A stretch of 34,693 nucleotides of DNA from Thermoanaerobaculia bacterium (GCA_945787635.1 CALZIK010000115.1:1-34693); one strand, 5' to 3'; numbered from the stretch's first letter, positions 1 through 9,289 are shown. The notes: generated from the sequence alone by a model not told the origin. Numbers and translations: made by a program.

Positions 1-2
1 CG

Positions 3-1424
3 GGTGGGGCGCAGAGCGCGGCAGCATCGAGCGGCGCCCAGCCGTCGGCGGGTGGCGGGCAGGTCACGGTGACGGTGACGCCCGATCCGGCGCAAGCCGC
101 GACGACCGCGGCCGGTACCCGGCCGCCGGGCTTTCAAGGGCCACGCTCGGAGATTTTGAGCATTGGTGCGGATGGCAGCGTCTCGACCGTCTGGAGCTTC
201 GACGCCGAGACCGTCTACTCCCTTTCCTGGCAGGTGGGGCGGCTCTGGGTCGGCACGGGGCTCGACGGCAAGGTGTTCAGTTTCCGCGACGGGCATATGG
301 TTCTCGAGAAAGACCTGACCGAGCGTCAGGTAATCGCGATTCTTTCCGACCGGGACGGCCCGGTGTACGCGACCACGAACGCCGCCGCGGTCTTTCGTGC
401 GGTCGGCGAACCGGAGCGCGAGGGCACGTTCATGAGTCCGGTTCTGGACGCCTCCCAGACCTCGGGCTTCGGGACCCTGAGCTGGGTGGGGAGCCAGCCG
501 AAGGGCACCGTGGCGGGGTTTTCGGCCCGCACCGGGATGAGCGCCCACCCCGACCGTACCTGGTCGGACTGGAGCGCGGAGCAAACCGGTAGCCAGGTCT
601 CACTGAGCCAACTTCCCATGGGCCGGTATCTGCAGTGGCGGGCCCGATTGGAGTCGGGCAATGGCGAGTCACCCACTCTGAGTCGGGTCGCGATCTCCTA
701 TCGCCAGCGCAACCTGCCTCCGCGCATCAAGAAGCTCGAGGTTCTTCCACCCGGTGAGGTCATCGTGCCACCGGGTTTCGTGCCCGGGAGCCAGACCTTT
801 GAACCCTCCCGGCCCGATCGAGACGGCTTCTTCTCGACTCTTGAATCGGTCAAGAGCGATCGCGATCGGCAGCGAAAGACTCTCCACAAGCAGGGTTTTC
901 GCACGATTTCCTGGGAAGCCGAAGATCCCAACGGCGACGATCTTGAATACGCTCTCTTCTTCCGTCGCGATCGCTCGGAGATGTCGTGGCTTTCGATGGG
1001 CGAGCCGATCGACGAGGATTTCTTCAGCTTCGACGCTACGGCGCTGCCGGATGGGGTCTACCGCTTCAAGCTGGAGGCCTACGATCGCGACGAAAACGCC
1101 GGCGAGACGGCGCTGAGGAGCGAGCGAGACAGCGAGCCAGCCTACATCGATCATACGCCTCCGACGGTAGTCCGCACACGCGTGGATTCAGGCGTTCTGC
1201 TCGTCGATCTCAACGACGTCATGAGTCCTCTGGCCGAGGCTCAGTTCAGCGTCGACGCTCGCGAATGGATACCCGCCCAGGTGGAAGACGGCCTGCTCGA
1301 TAGCGTGAACGAGACCCTTTCGATCAAGTTGCCGAAGCCCGGCGAGTCGCAGCTTCTGTTGTTGCGGGCCGCCGATAGGGCGTTCAATGTCGTAACCTTC
1401 GACCTGTCGAGCCAGCTGCCATGA
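3..1424 (+). CDS. beta-propeller / Fn3-like extracellular protein, 5' end outside window
   Basis: The reading frame is open to the window edge, so this is the C-terminal part of a longer protein; a GTG at 69 is only an internal codon. The first visible residues are a Gly/Ser/Ala/Gln-rich linker. Next come propeller-like blades, with patterns such as VYSLSWQVGRLWVGTGLDGKVFSF. A beta-sandwich follows in which FMSPVLDA, TWSDWS and RYLQWRA are recognisable. After about residue 235 (counted from the 69 codon) there is an Fn3/cadherin-like section with DPNGDDLEYALFFRRD and DGVYRFKLEAYDRDENAG. I recognise the architecture from large propeller proteins of Acidobacteria-like genomes but know no assigned function. 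A sensor, a scaffold or a secreted protein are all possible, and the missing N-terminus prevents checking for a signal peptide. The stop overlaps the coaD start by 4 bases (ATGA), so the two are probably co-translated. Confidence 0.8.
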   Translation, partial: GGAQSAAASSGAQPSAGGGQVTVTVTPDPAQAATTAAGTRPPGFQGPRSEILSIGADGSVSTVWSFDAETVYSLSWQVGRLWVGTGLDGKVFSFRDGHMVLEKDLTERQVIAILSDRDGPVYATTNAAAVFRAVGEPEREGTFMSPVLDASQTSGFGTLSWVGSQPKGTVAGFSARTGMSAHPDRTWSDWSAEQTGSQVSLSQLPMGRYLQWRARLESGNGESPTLSRVAISYRQRNLPPRIKKLEVLPPGEVIVPPGFVPGSQTFEPSRPDRDGFFSTLESVKSDRDRQRKTLHKQGFRTISWEAEDPNGDDLEYALFFRRDRSEMSWLSMGEPIDEDFFSFDATALPDGVYRFKLEAYDRDENAGETALRSERDSEPAYIDHTPPTVVRTRVDSGVLLVDLNDVMSPLAEAQFSVDAREWIPAQVEDGLLDSVNETLSIKLPKPGESQLLLLRAADRAFNVVTFDLSSQLP

Positions 1425-1936
1425 ACAGACCTCGAATAGCGGTGTACCCGGGCTCTTTCGACCCCTTGCACAACGGCCATCTGGACATCATCAAGCGCTG
1501 CTGCCCGCTCTTCGACGAGGTCATCGTGGCGGTTCTGGGGAACGAATCCAAAGACCCGCTGTTCACTGTAGCCGAGAGAATCGAGATCATCCGGAGCGAG
1601 GTAGCCGACTTGGCCGGCTGCCGGGTCGGCAGCTTTTCGGGCTTGTTGGTCGATTTCATGGATCGAGAAGGCGCCAACGTGATCGTTCGCGGTCTGCGGG
1701 CCGTGTCGGACTTCGAGTACGAGTTCCAAATGGCGTTGATGAATCGGAGGCTCAACAAGAGGGTGGAGACCGTGTTCCTGGTCCCCAAGCACGAGTACAT
1801 CTATCTTTCGAGCAAGCTGGTCAAGGAAGTGTTTTTCCTCGGCGGGCACCTTGAAGGCCTGGTACCCGAGATGTCTCTCGAGCGGATGTCGTTGCGGCTC
1901 GGGAGTCACGAGGCCGACGACGGGCAGCGGCCCTGA
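1421..1936 (+). CDS. coaD: pantetheine-phosphate adenylyltransferase
   Basis: Cytoplasmic enzyme of coenzyme A synthesis. It transfers AMP from ATP to 4'-phosphopantetheine, giving dephospho-CoA and pyrophosphate. The 171-residue protein is near the usual length of about 160. The nucleotidyltransferase signature PGSFDPLHNGH lies at residues 10-20, with the HxGH-type motif at 17-20. Further family blocks are NESKDPLFTVAERIEII, VIVRGLRAVSDFEYEFQMA and YLSSKLVKEVFFLGG; the last corresponds to the usual ISSSLVKEVA..GG. The ATG start shares ATGA with the stop of the propeller gene, and the adenosine deaminase gene follows after 17 bases. The C-terminal tail beyond the family core is short, polar and probably disordered. 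Confidence 0.97.
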   Translation: MNRPRIAVYPGSFDPLHNGHLDIIKRCCPLFDEVIVAVLGNESKDPLFTVAERIEIIRSEVADLAGCRVGSFSGLLVDFMDREGANVIVRGLRAVSDFEYEFQMALMNRRLNKRVETVFLVPKHEYIYLSSKLVKEVFFLGGHLEGLVPEMSLERMSLRLGSHEADDGQRP

Positions 1937-1953
1937 GGGGCCCCGGTCGGGCA

Positions 1954-3003
1954 GTGAGCGTCGACGCCGAGCTGTCGGATTTCATTCGGCGCATGCCGAA
2001 AGTCGAGTTGCACGTGCATCTCGAAGGAGCGATCAGGGCGCCGACCTTGCTGCAACTCGCAAAGCGCCGCTCGGTCGAGCTGCCGGCTGGTGACGTCGCG
2101 GGAATCGAGCGCTGGCTCGAGTTCCGAGATTTCGATCACTTTCTGGAGGTCTATCTGACAATCTCGCGGTGCTTGCGGGATCCCGAGGACTTCCAGTTGA
2201 TCACCGCGGCGTTTCTGGAAGAACAGGCGCGCCAGAACATCCGCCATACTGAGGCCCACTTCACGATCTCGACTCACATCGCCAACGGCGTCAACGCCGG
2301 CGAGGTCGCGGAAGCGCTCGCCGAAACCGTGCTGGACGGCGAGAGAAACCTGGGCGTGCGGTTGCGCTGGATTCCCGACATCGTGCGCAACGTCGATCCG
2401 TCGCGAGCGGACCAGACTCTCGAGTGGGCTTTGAGTCACCGGGACCATTTCGTTGCCGCTATCGGGCTGTCGGGTAAGGAAAGCCACGCGGCCGCGCCGT
2501 TTCGAGAGCACTTCGAGGTGGCGAAGGCCGAGGGGCTGCATCGGGCTGTGCACGCCGGCGAGCAGAGCGGTCCGGCGACCGTTTGGGAGGCGCTCGAGCT
2601 TTGCGGGGCGGAGCGCATCGGCCATGGGATTCGGGCAGTGGACGATCCCGATCTGGTCGACGAGCTTCGGCGACGGCGGATTCCGCTCGAAGTCAACCCG
2701 ACTTCGAACGTGTGCCTCGGGTTGGTTGCCTCACTTGCCGAGCATCCGATCCGGGTGATTCGCGAAGAAGGCCTGTCCTTTTCGATCAACAGCGATGACC
2801 CGGCTCTGTTTCACACGAGCCTCACTCGCGAGCTCGAGCTGGTGGCCGGAGAGCTGGCTCTGAATCGCCGCGAGGTGGCGAGTCTTTCCACTGCCGCCCT
2901 CGATCAGGCGTTTCTTACGCCCGGTGAGCGTGACACCCTCGCTGGCGAGTTCGCGGCCTGGTTCGAGAAAGACGGGCTGTCCCCGGATTCGCCGTCGGGA
3001 TAG
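1954..3003 (+). CDS. add: adenosine deaminase family protein
   Basis: Zn-dependent hydrolase of the amidohydrolase superfamily that deaminates adenosine (or adenine or a modified adenosine) in purine salvage. All catalytic residues are visible in the 349-residue product: metal ligands H20 and H22 (HVHLEG), H200 and catalytic E203 (HAGEQSG), H224 (ERIGHGI), and D281/D282 (SINSDDP). The substrate-site stretch EVNPTSNVCLG is also typical. The chosen GTG start at 1954 gives a normal N-terminus that reaches the HxH motif at residue 20; no strong Shine-Dalgarno is present, which fits coupling to coaD 17 bases upstream. Adenine deaminases and 6-aminodeoxyfutalosine deaminases share this fold, so the exact substrate cannot be fixed from sequence reading. 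Confidence 0.92.
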   Translation: MSVDAELSDFIRRMPKVELHVHLEGAIRAPTLLQLAKRRSVELPAGDVAGIERWLEFRDFDHFLEVYLTISRCLRDPEDFQLITAAFLEEQARQNIRHTEAHFTISTHIANGVNAGEVAEALAETVLDGERNLGVRLRWIPDIVRNVDPSRADQTLEWALSHRDHFVAAIGLSGKESHAAAPFREHFEVAKAEGLHRAVHAGEQSGPATVWEALELCGAERIGHGIRAVDDPDLVDELRRRRIPLEVNPTSNVCLGLVASLAEHPIRVIREEGLSFSINSDDPALFHTSLTRELELVAGELALNRREVASLSTAALDQAFLTPGERDTLAGEFAAWFEKDGLSPDSPSG

Positions 3004-3004
3004 G

Positions 3005-3032
3005 CTTGTCGCCGATCGGGAGAATCGACAAG
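3005..3032 (+). promoter_or_regulatory. inverted repeat upstream of the CDGSH gene
   Basis: CTTGTCG (3005-3011) is perfectly complemented by CGACAAG (3026-3032), separated by 14 bases that contain the palindrome CCGATCGG. It starts just after the stop codon of the deaminase gene and ends immediately before the purine-rich ribosome binding site of the CDGSH gene. It could be an mRNA hairpin influencing translation, a weak terminator without a U-tract, or an operator. No function is shown. Confidence 0.3.
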
Positions 3033-3043
3033 GGGGTCATGCG

Positions 3044-3286
3044 ATGCCGAAGCCTGTGATAGCCGAACGTCTGCCAGCCGTGCTCGAGCTCGAGGCGGGC
3101 ACCTACTGGTGGTGTGTGTGTGGTCTTTCGAAGAGCCAGCCATTCTGCGACGGATCGCACAAACAAGAGGGGGCGTTCTCGCCGCTCAAGTTGGAGCTCG
3201 CCGAGTCGAAGCGAGTGGCGCTGTGTCAATGCAAGCACACCGGCAATCAACCGTACTGCGACGGTAGCCACTCGCGACTGGACTGA
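3044..3286 (+). CDS. CDGSH iron-sulfur domain protein with two motifs
   Basis: Small (80 aa) cytoplasmic redox or cluster-transfer protein. Two full CDGSH motifs are present, each with the pattern C-x-C-x2-S/T-x3-P-x-C-D-G-S-H. The first uses C24, C26, C35 and H39; the second uses C61, C63, C72 and H76. Each should hold a 2Fe-2S cluster with three Cys and one His ligand, as in the mitoNEET family. The ATG at 3044 is chosen because it follows a GGGGG-rich Shine-Dalgarno at the usual distance and gives a compact two-motif protein. The frame is open further upstream but there it overlaps the deaminase gene. There is no transmembrane segment. Its physiological partner is unknown. Confidence 0.9.
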   Translation: MPKPVIAERLPAVLELEAGTYWWCVCGLSKSQPFCDGSHKQEGAFSPLKLELAESKRVALCQCKHTGNQPYCDGSHSRLD

Positions 3287-3314
3287 ACGCAAGAGGCCGA
3301 GCGGGACGGCGCGA

Positions 3315-4058
3315 ATGATCTTTCACACCGTCATCCAAGACTGCCTGTGGCTGAACTGGGCTCTGCCGGAGAGCGCGCTTCCGCCGCCGCCACCGCCGTT
3401 GACCTATGACGTCTGCAAGACGGCGCGCGGCAGCTTCGTCTTCGTCTCCGCGTTACTGTTTCGGCAGCACGGCCTCGGCGCGCGGGCGAATCTCCCCGGT
3501 ATGTCTCACCCGCAGTGTCAGTTTCACGCGTGCGCGATCGACGGGGAGGGCATGGCCTGCGCCTGGGTGTTCCGCATGCTTTTGCCGAACTGGCTGGCGA
3601 CTAGCGTGCGTTGGGTAGCGGGTCGCCCGGCGCGGGGCGCCCGGCTCGATTACCCCGCCGCGGGCGAGCCTGGGCTGGCGGGCGATCGCTGGACCTGGTC
3701 GGTGCGACGATCCGATGAGTTCGTAGTCGAGGCGTCGATCTCGAGCCCGGCTCCGGGCGCGGGACCGTCGCTGGGTAGTTTCAAGGAGACCTTGGCCTAT
3801 TTTCGTCGGCAGAGATCCGAGTACGTCATGGTGCGCGGAAGGTGGCGCAGGGTCCAGGTCGAGCGACGAAGCGCCAACGCCATGCCGGTCGCGGTCACAG
3901 TGCTCGACGGCTCACTGCTGACCGATCAGCTGCCCGGGGGCCAGTGCGAGCTGCCGGCGCTGCATTCGTCCTGGCTGATTCCGACGCTCGAGACCTCGTT
4001 CGAGTACGCCGCCGAAGGCGAGCGGGCGGCGGTGCCCGACGCGCCCGCTCCACTCTGA
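3315..4058 (+). CDS. DUF2071-like protein
   Basis: Predicted 247-residue soluble protein that resembles the DUF2071 (YqjF) family, which is related to the acetoacetate decarboxylase fold and has no settled function. Visible family-like blocks are FVFVSALLFRQHGL, AWVFRMLLPNWLA and RWVAGRPA, with mixed beta-rich sequence to the end. Residues 24-29 are six consecutive prolines, a stretch that would normally need EF-P for translation. The ATG at 3315 is the first start after the CDGSH stop, 28 bases downstream, with a purine-rich stretch ahead of it. The family assignment is by memory of the pattern and is moderate; that the ORF is real is well supported by its fit between two genes on the same strand. 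Confidence 0.7.
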   Translation: MIFHTVIQDCLWLNWALPESALPPPPPPLTYDVCKTARGSFVFVSALLFRQHGLGARANLPGMSHPQCQFHACAIDGEGMACAWVFRMLLPNWLATSVRWVAGRPARGARLDYPAAGEPGLAGDRWTWSVRRSDEFVVEASISSPAPGAGPSLGSFKETLAYFRRQRSEYVMVRGRWRRVQVERRSANAMPVAVTVLDGSLLTDQLPGGQCELPALHSSWLIPTLETSFEYAAEGERAAVPDAPAPL

Positions 4059-4077
4059 GCGCTGCGCTTCGAGCGCT
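4058..4077 (+). terminator. weak hairpin after the DUF2071-like gene
   Basis: AGCGCT at 4058-4063 and again at 4072-4077 can pair (the hexamer is its own reverse complement) around an 8-base loop, directly after the stop codon. There is no U-tract, so this is only a possible terminator or processing structure. Confidence 0.25.
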
Positions 4078-4100
4078 GGGCTCTGATATCTTGGGCGCTC

Positions 4101-5288
4101 ATGCCGGACGCCTCGTTGATTGAATCGCCGGCCGCGGTGATGGCGGTCCTGGCCGGGATCGCGGCCTTCTACTTCTGGCTCGAGCGCGCGACCGGCTGGA
4201 AGCTGTTTCAGTACCTGATTCCGCTGATCTGGATCTACGCTACGCCGGTCGTGCTGCGCAACGTCGGCGTGCTGCCCGAGTCCTCTCCGTCGTACGACGT
4301 GCTGCGGACCTTCGGCCTCCCGGTCGTGGTCGTGCTGCTTCTGGTCTCGGTGGACGTGGGCGCGGCCGTGCGGGTCATGGGGAAGGGTGTTCTGGTCATG
4401 CTGATGGGCACCGCCGGTATCGTCCTGGGCGCGCCGATCGCCTATTTTCTGGTCCATCGGTGGCTCGCGGAGGACGCCTGGACGGGCTTCGGCGCGCTCG
4501 CCGGGAGCTGGATCGGCGGAACCGGCAACCTCGCCGCGGCAGCGCACGCGCTGGGAACCTCGGAAGAGCAGTTCGGCCTCGCCGTGCTAGCCGACACCGT
4601 GATCTATATCGGCTGGCTGCCGCTGTTGCTGGTGTCGAAGAACTTCGCCGCCAAGTTCAACCGCTGGACAAGGGTGTCCGACGATCGGATCGCGCGCATG
4701 GAGGCAGCGGCGGCGGCCGAAGTGAAGCAGGACCGCCCCGCGGTCTTTCGGGACTACCTGAATCTGGGAGCCATCGCCCTGTCGGTGACCTGGTTTGCCG
4801 GTTGGCTCGCGACTCGGCTTCCGGAGATCGAAGCCGGAGGCGAGACCGTGATCTCGACCTCCACCTGGGTGGTGCTCCTGGTCACGACACTCGGCATCGG
4901 CCTGTCGTTGACCAAAGCCAAGTCGATTCCCGGCTCTCACGAGCTGGCGATGGCGATTCTGTATGTGTTCGTGGCGCGCATGGGAGCCACCGCGTCGCTG
5001 TCGGGGCTCGCGCAAGCACCGGTGTTTCTGCTCGGCACGGCGATCTGGATTTGCATCCACGGAGCCTTCTGCCTGGCCGGAGCCTGGTTGTTCAAGGTCG
5101 ACGTGCACAGCGCGGCAATCGCCTCTGCCGCGAACGTCGGCGGGGCGGCGTCCGCGCCGGTGGTGGCTGCTCACCACCGGGAGAGCCTGGTACCGGCCTC
5201 GATTCTGATGGCGTTGCTCGGCTATGCGATGGGCAACTACCTCGCCATTCTGACCGGACATCTCTGCCGGGTCGTAGGAGGTGGCTGA
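4101..5288 (+). CDS. DUF819 family integral membrane protein
   Basis: Polytopic inner-membrane protein of 395 residues with about ten hydrophobic helices. Family DUF819 (YjcL-like) is recognised from three Gly-rich blocks: GSWIGGTGN (residues 136-143), the late stretch ANVGGAASAPVVAAHH and GYAMGNY near the C-terminus. The two Gly-rich half-repeats suggest an inverted-repeat transporter fold. The family is regarded as a probable transporter, but its substrate is unknown. The gene ends in TGATG, so the next gene starts on the last base of its stop. This links it to the dehydrogenase, and a carboxylate substrate would be a reasonable guess. A TATCTT box ends 8 bases before the ATG and no Shine-Dalgarno is evident. 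Confidence 0.88.
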   Translation: MPDASLIESPAAVMAVLAGIAAFYFWLERATGWKLFQYLIPLIWIYATPVVLRNVGVLPESSPSYDVLRTFGLPVVVVLLLVSVDVGAAVRVMGKGVLVMLMGTAGIVLGAPIAYFLVHRWLAEDAWTGFGALAGSWIGGTGNLAAAAHALGTSEEQFGLAVLADTVIYIGWLPLLLVSKNFAAKFNRWTRVSDDRIARMEAAAAAEVKQDRPAVFRDYLNLGAIALSVTWFAGWLATRLPEIEAGGETVISTSTWVVLLVTTLGIGLSLTKAKSIPGSHELAMAILYVFVARMGATASLSGLAQAPVFLLGTAIWICIHGAFCLAGAWLFKVDVHSAAIASAANVGGAASAPVVAAHHRESLVPASILMALLGYAMGNYLAILTGHLCRVVGGG

Positions 5289-6388
5289 TGGCGTCGGCTC
5301 CCAGTGACAGGAGACCGCAACGCATTGCGGTGCTGCCCGGAGACGGAATCGGCGTCGACGTGACCGCCGAGGCCGTCAAGGTGCTCGACGTGGCCTCCGA
5401 GCGTTGGAATCTGCCGCTCGAGCTCGTCGAGATACCCTGGAACGCCGACCGCTATCTCGAGACCGGCGAGACCTTGCCCGCGGGCGCGCTCGACGCTTTT
5501 CGCGACGAGTACTCGGCAATTTTGATTGGCGCCTACGGCGACCCGCGGGTGCCGGACATGAAGCACGCGGGCGACATCCTCTTGGGGATCCGCTTCGGGC
5601 TCGACCTGTACATCAATTTCAGGCCGATCCGGCTCTACGACGAGCGTCTGTGTCCGCTCAAGGGCAAGACCAGGGACGACGTCAATTTCGTGGTCTTCCG
5701 CGAGAACACCGAGGGCGCGTATGTCGGCGTCGGTGGCCAGTTCAAGCGCGGCACGCTCGACGAGATCGCGGTCCAGGAGTCGCTCTACTCGCGCAAGGGC
5801 GTCGAGCGGATCATTCGAGCGGCATTCGAGTACGCCGAGCGCGAAGGGCATCGTAAGGTCTGCATGGCCGACAAGTCGAACGTCATGCAGCACGGCCATG
5901 AGCTCTGGCAAAGAGTCTACTGGGCCGTTGCCGAAGAGTATTCCGAGATCGAGGCAAGCCACCTGTTCGTCGATGCTCTGACGATGCAGATGATCCGCAA
6001 GCCCGAGGCCTTCGAGGTAATCGTAACCAACAACATGTTCGGAGACATCGTCACCGACCTGGGTGCAGCGCTCCAAGGTGGTCTCGGCGTCGCGGCTTCG
6101 GCCAACCTTCACCCCGGCCAGACGTCGATGTTCGAACCGGTGCACGGTTCTGCGCCGAAGTACGCCGGGACCAACAGAGCGAATCCGATGGGCGCGGTGC
6201 TGTCGGTATCACTCATGCTCGACGACCTCGGGCATCGCCAGGCGGCCGAGGTCGTGGAAGCTGCGGTCGAGCGGTCGATTCAGGCGGGCAACACCACTGC
6301 CGATCTCGGCGGCTCGCTTTCGACGACCGAAGTCGGTGATGCTCTGGCGGCGTTCGTAGCGGACGCCGTGGTGGCGGATAGCCGGTAG
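5288..6388 (+). CDS. isocitrate/isopropylmalate dehydrogenase family enzyme
   Basis: NAD(P)-dependent beta-decarboxylating dehydrogenase of 366 residues. Visible features are the N-terminal VLPGDGIG (15-22), substrate arginines R102, R112 and R138, and FRENTEGAYVG (137-147). Further on are K196 in ADKSN, D229, the family signature NNMFGDIVTDLGAALQGGLG (249-268) with D253 and D257, and EPVHGSAPK (283-291). The ENTEGxY block is the isocitrate/homoisocitrate/tartrate type. Classical LeuB has a RELTGGIYFG-like block instead, so 3-isopropylmalate specificity is possible but not established. The start ATG overlaps the DUF819 stop by one base. A longer frame opens upstream inside the DUF819 gene but has no family homology. 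The next gene encodes a LeuA-like synthase, suggesting a shared 2-oxoacid chain-extension pathway. Confidence 0.92.
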   Translation: MASAPSDRRPQRIAVLPGDGIGVDVTAEAVKVLDVASERWNLPLELVEIPWNADRYLETGETLPAGALDAFRDEYSAILIGAYGDPRVPDMKHAGDILLGIRFGLDLYINFRPIRLYDERLCPLKGKTRDDVNFVVFRENTEGAYVGVGGQFKRGTLDEIAVQESLYSRKGVERIIRAAFEYAEREGHRKVCMADKSNVMQHGHELWQRVYWAVAEEYSEIEASHLFVDALTMQMIRKPEAFEVIVTNNMFGDIVTDLGAALQGGLGVAASANLHPGQTSMFEPVHGSAPKYAGTNRANPMGAVLSVSLMLDDLGHRQAAEVVEAAVERSIQAGNTTADLGGSLSTTEVGDALAAFVADAVVADSR

Positions 6389-6391
6389 TAT
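6386..6391 (+). promoter_or_regulatory. candidate -10 box for a leaderless mRNA
   Basis: TAGTAT overlaps the TAG stop of the dehydrogenase gene and ends 7 bases before the ATG at 6399. No Shine-Dalgarno lies between. This spacing is what leaderless transcripts show. No convincing -35 is seen. Confidence 0.35.
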
Positions 6392-6398
6392 TCTCGAA

Positions 6399-7620
6399 AT
6401 GGCTGTCGACGTGGATCGGCTGATTTACGACTGGAACACCGAGGTGAGCCTCGAACCCGGTCCGGCGCGCGGCAGGGTGGAGCTCAACGACGAGACCCTT
6501 CGGGACGGCCTGCAATCGCCGTCGGTGCATGATCCCTCGCTGGATCAGAAGCTCGAGATGCTGCATTGCATGGCGCGGCTGGGAATCGAGTCTGCCAACA
6601 TCGGCCTTCCCGGCGCCGGGCCCCATGTCGTCGACACCGTTCGGCGCCTGGCGTGCGAGATCCGCGACCGCAAGCTGAAGCTGGTGCCCAACTGCGCGGC
6701 CCGAACCCTGGCCCGGGACATCGAGCCGATCCTCGAGATCTCGCAGGAGGTCGGTCTCGAGATCGAAGTCGCCTGCTTTCTCGGTTCGAGCGCCATCCGA
6801 AGGTTCACCGAGAGCTGGGAGATGGATCGCTTGCTCGGGCTCGCGGAGGACGCGGTAGCGCTCGCTGTCGGCCACGGCCTGCCGTGCATGTTCGTCACCG
6901 AGGACACCACTCGCGCGGCGCCGGATGATCTCAGGCGCCTTTACGAAGTGGCTGTGCGGGCGGGTGCTAAGCGGGTCTGTGTGGCCGATACCGTAGGCCA
7001 CGCCACTCCCAGAGGGGCCGCCGAGGTGGTGCGGTTCATTCGCAGCGTGGTGGACCCGATCGACGACAGCGTGCAGGTCGACTGGCACGGACATCGCGAC
7101 CGGGGTTTGGCGGTGGAGAACGCTATCGCGGCCGCGCAGGCCGGCGCCGACCGGCTGCACGGAACCGCGCTGGGAGTCGGGGAGAGGGTGGGCAACACGC
7201 CGATCGATCTGCTCCTGGTCAACTTGAAGCTCATGGGGTGGATCGAGCGCGACCTGACCAGTCTGCCGGGCTATTGCCGGCTGGTCGCCGAGGCGACGGG
7301 TACGCCGCTTCCCGAGAACTACCCGGTCGTCGGGCGGGACGCTTTTCGGACCGCCACCGGAGTTCACGCCGCGGCCGTCATCAAGGCTCAGGCCAAGGGG
7401 GATGCGTGGTTGGTCGATTGCGTGTACTCGGGTGTGCCGGCCAGCTGGGTGGGTAGGTGCCAGGAGATCGAGATCGGACCGATGAGCGGCCAGTCCAACG
7501 TCACCTACTGGCTGGAAAAGCGTGGCTTCGACCCCGTGCCGCAGCTCGTGGAAGTGATCTTTCGGCGCGCCAAGCAGGCCGACTGCGTCCTGGAGGAGGA
7601 CGAGATCCTGGCGATATGCG

Positions 7621-7646
<26 letters not shown>
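6399..7646 (+). CDS. LeuA-like alpha-isopropylmalate/citramalate/homocitrate synthase family protein
   Basis: 415-residue HMGL-like (DRE-TIM) acyltransferase that would condense acetyl-CoA with a 2-oxoacid. The catalytic NDETLRDG lies at 30-37 (R35, D36). The metal-binding His pair is H230 and H232 in WHGHRDRGLA, and GVGERVGN is at 259-266. In most LeuA enzymes the His block reads HxHND; here Asn is replaced by Arg (R233). The C-terminal LeuA allosteric dimer domain appears missing or strongly reduced, judging from the length (415 versus 500 or more). Pairing with the dehydrogenase at 5288 suggests leucine-type or another 2-oxoacid elongation, but no LeuC/LeuD isomerase is present here. The substrate is therefore open. 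The start follows a TAnnnT box, with no ribosome binding site. Confidence 0.85.
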
Positions 7647-8550
<904 letters not shown>

Positions 8551-8572
8551 TGGGGTTGACGCCTCGGCACCG

Positions 8573-8578
8573 TAGAAT
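8573..8578 (+). promoter_or_regulatory. candidate -10 box for a leaderless mRNA
   Basis: TAGAAT (4-5 of 6 consensus positions) ends exactly 6 bases before the ATG at 8585, with no Shine-Dalgarno. A TTGACG lies upstream but only 11 bases away, too close to be its -35. Confidence 0.4.
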
Positions 8579-8584
8579 GTCGCC

Positions 8585-9289
8585 ATGTGGAGGCCGCCGA
8601 CGAAACTCGTGGTGACGGTGGTGGCGCTCGTGGCCACGTCGTTGCCGAGCGCTGCCGAGTTGGTCGTGTTCTCGGGTGGGCACGTGCTGAAAGTGGCTGG
8701 ATTCGAGGTCGCCGGTGATCGAGTCGAGCTTCGTCTTGCCGGTGGGGGAGCGGTTCGCGTGTCACTTTCCACCGTCGAGAGAATCGTAGACGACGAGATC
8801 GAGGCGCCGGCGGAGGTCCTCGAGGAGGCCGCTTCGCCAAGTCCGGTCAGCATCGGCTTCGGGGAGGTCGAGCCGGTTCCGGGCACTCCCTACGGTGACC
8901 TGATCTTCGCTGCGGCCAAGCGGGAGAAGCTCAATCCGGCGCTGGTCGCCGCAATGGTGCGTCATGAGTCGGCCTTCGATCCTGGAGCCGTGTCGGTCAA
9001 GGGCGCCCGGGGCTTGATGCAGCTCATGCCGGCCACCGCGCAACGATTCGGCGTCCCCGCCAGTGAGCTCTTCAACCCGGAGCGCAACCTCCAGGCCGGC
9101 ACCAAGTATCTGCGCTGGCTGGCCGGGCGTTTTCCGGAAGACCTGCCGCGCATTCTCGCGGCCTACAACGCGGGTGAGGCCAACGTCGCCCGCTACGACG
9201 GCGTGCCTCCCTTTCGGGAAACGCGCGGGTACATCCGACGAATCTACGGCACTCTCGGGATCGACGAAGACCCGCTCGCCGCGAAGTAG
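8585..9289 (+). CDS. secreted lytic transglycosylase (SLT domain)
   Basis: Periplasmic murein lytic transglycosylase of 234 residues. A signal peptide covers roughly residues 1-24 (basic start, hydrophobic core, cleavage near SAA-E). A small beta-rich N-terminal region (25-70) precedes an acidic, Pro-rich linker. The SLT/goose-lysozyme-like domain spans about 103-225. It carries catalytic E128 in RHESAFDP, then GLMQLMPATA (143-152), the NPERNLQAGTKYL block, ILAAYNAGEANV and RETRGYIRRIY. The enzyme cleaves the MurNAc-GlcNAc bond with formation of 1,6-anhydro-MurNAc. The gene converges on the phosphatase gene, and the two coding sequences overlap by 46 bases at their 3' ends. Confidence 0.93.
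   Translation: MWRPPTKLVVTVVALVATSLPSAAELVVFSGGHVLKVAGFEVAGDRVELRLAGGGAVRVSLSTVERIVDDEIEAPAEVLEEAASPSPVSIGFGEVEPVPGTPYGDLIFAAAKREKLNPALVAAMVRHESAFDPGAVSVKGARGLMQLMPATAQRFGVPASELFNPERNLQAGTKYLRWLAGRFPEDLPRILAAYNAGEANVARYDGVPPFRETRGYIRRIYGTLGIDEDPLAAK

Noticed and set aside
4460-5287. Long N-terminal extension of the dehydrogenase frame
   Set aside because: It overlaps the DUF819 gene completely, is Arg-rich and low-complexity, and the family begins right after the ATG at 5288.
8556-8578. TTGACG and TAGAAT as a -35/-10 pair
   Set aside because: Spacing of 11 bases is too short for sigma-70; only the TAGAAT box was kept.
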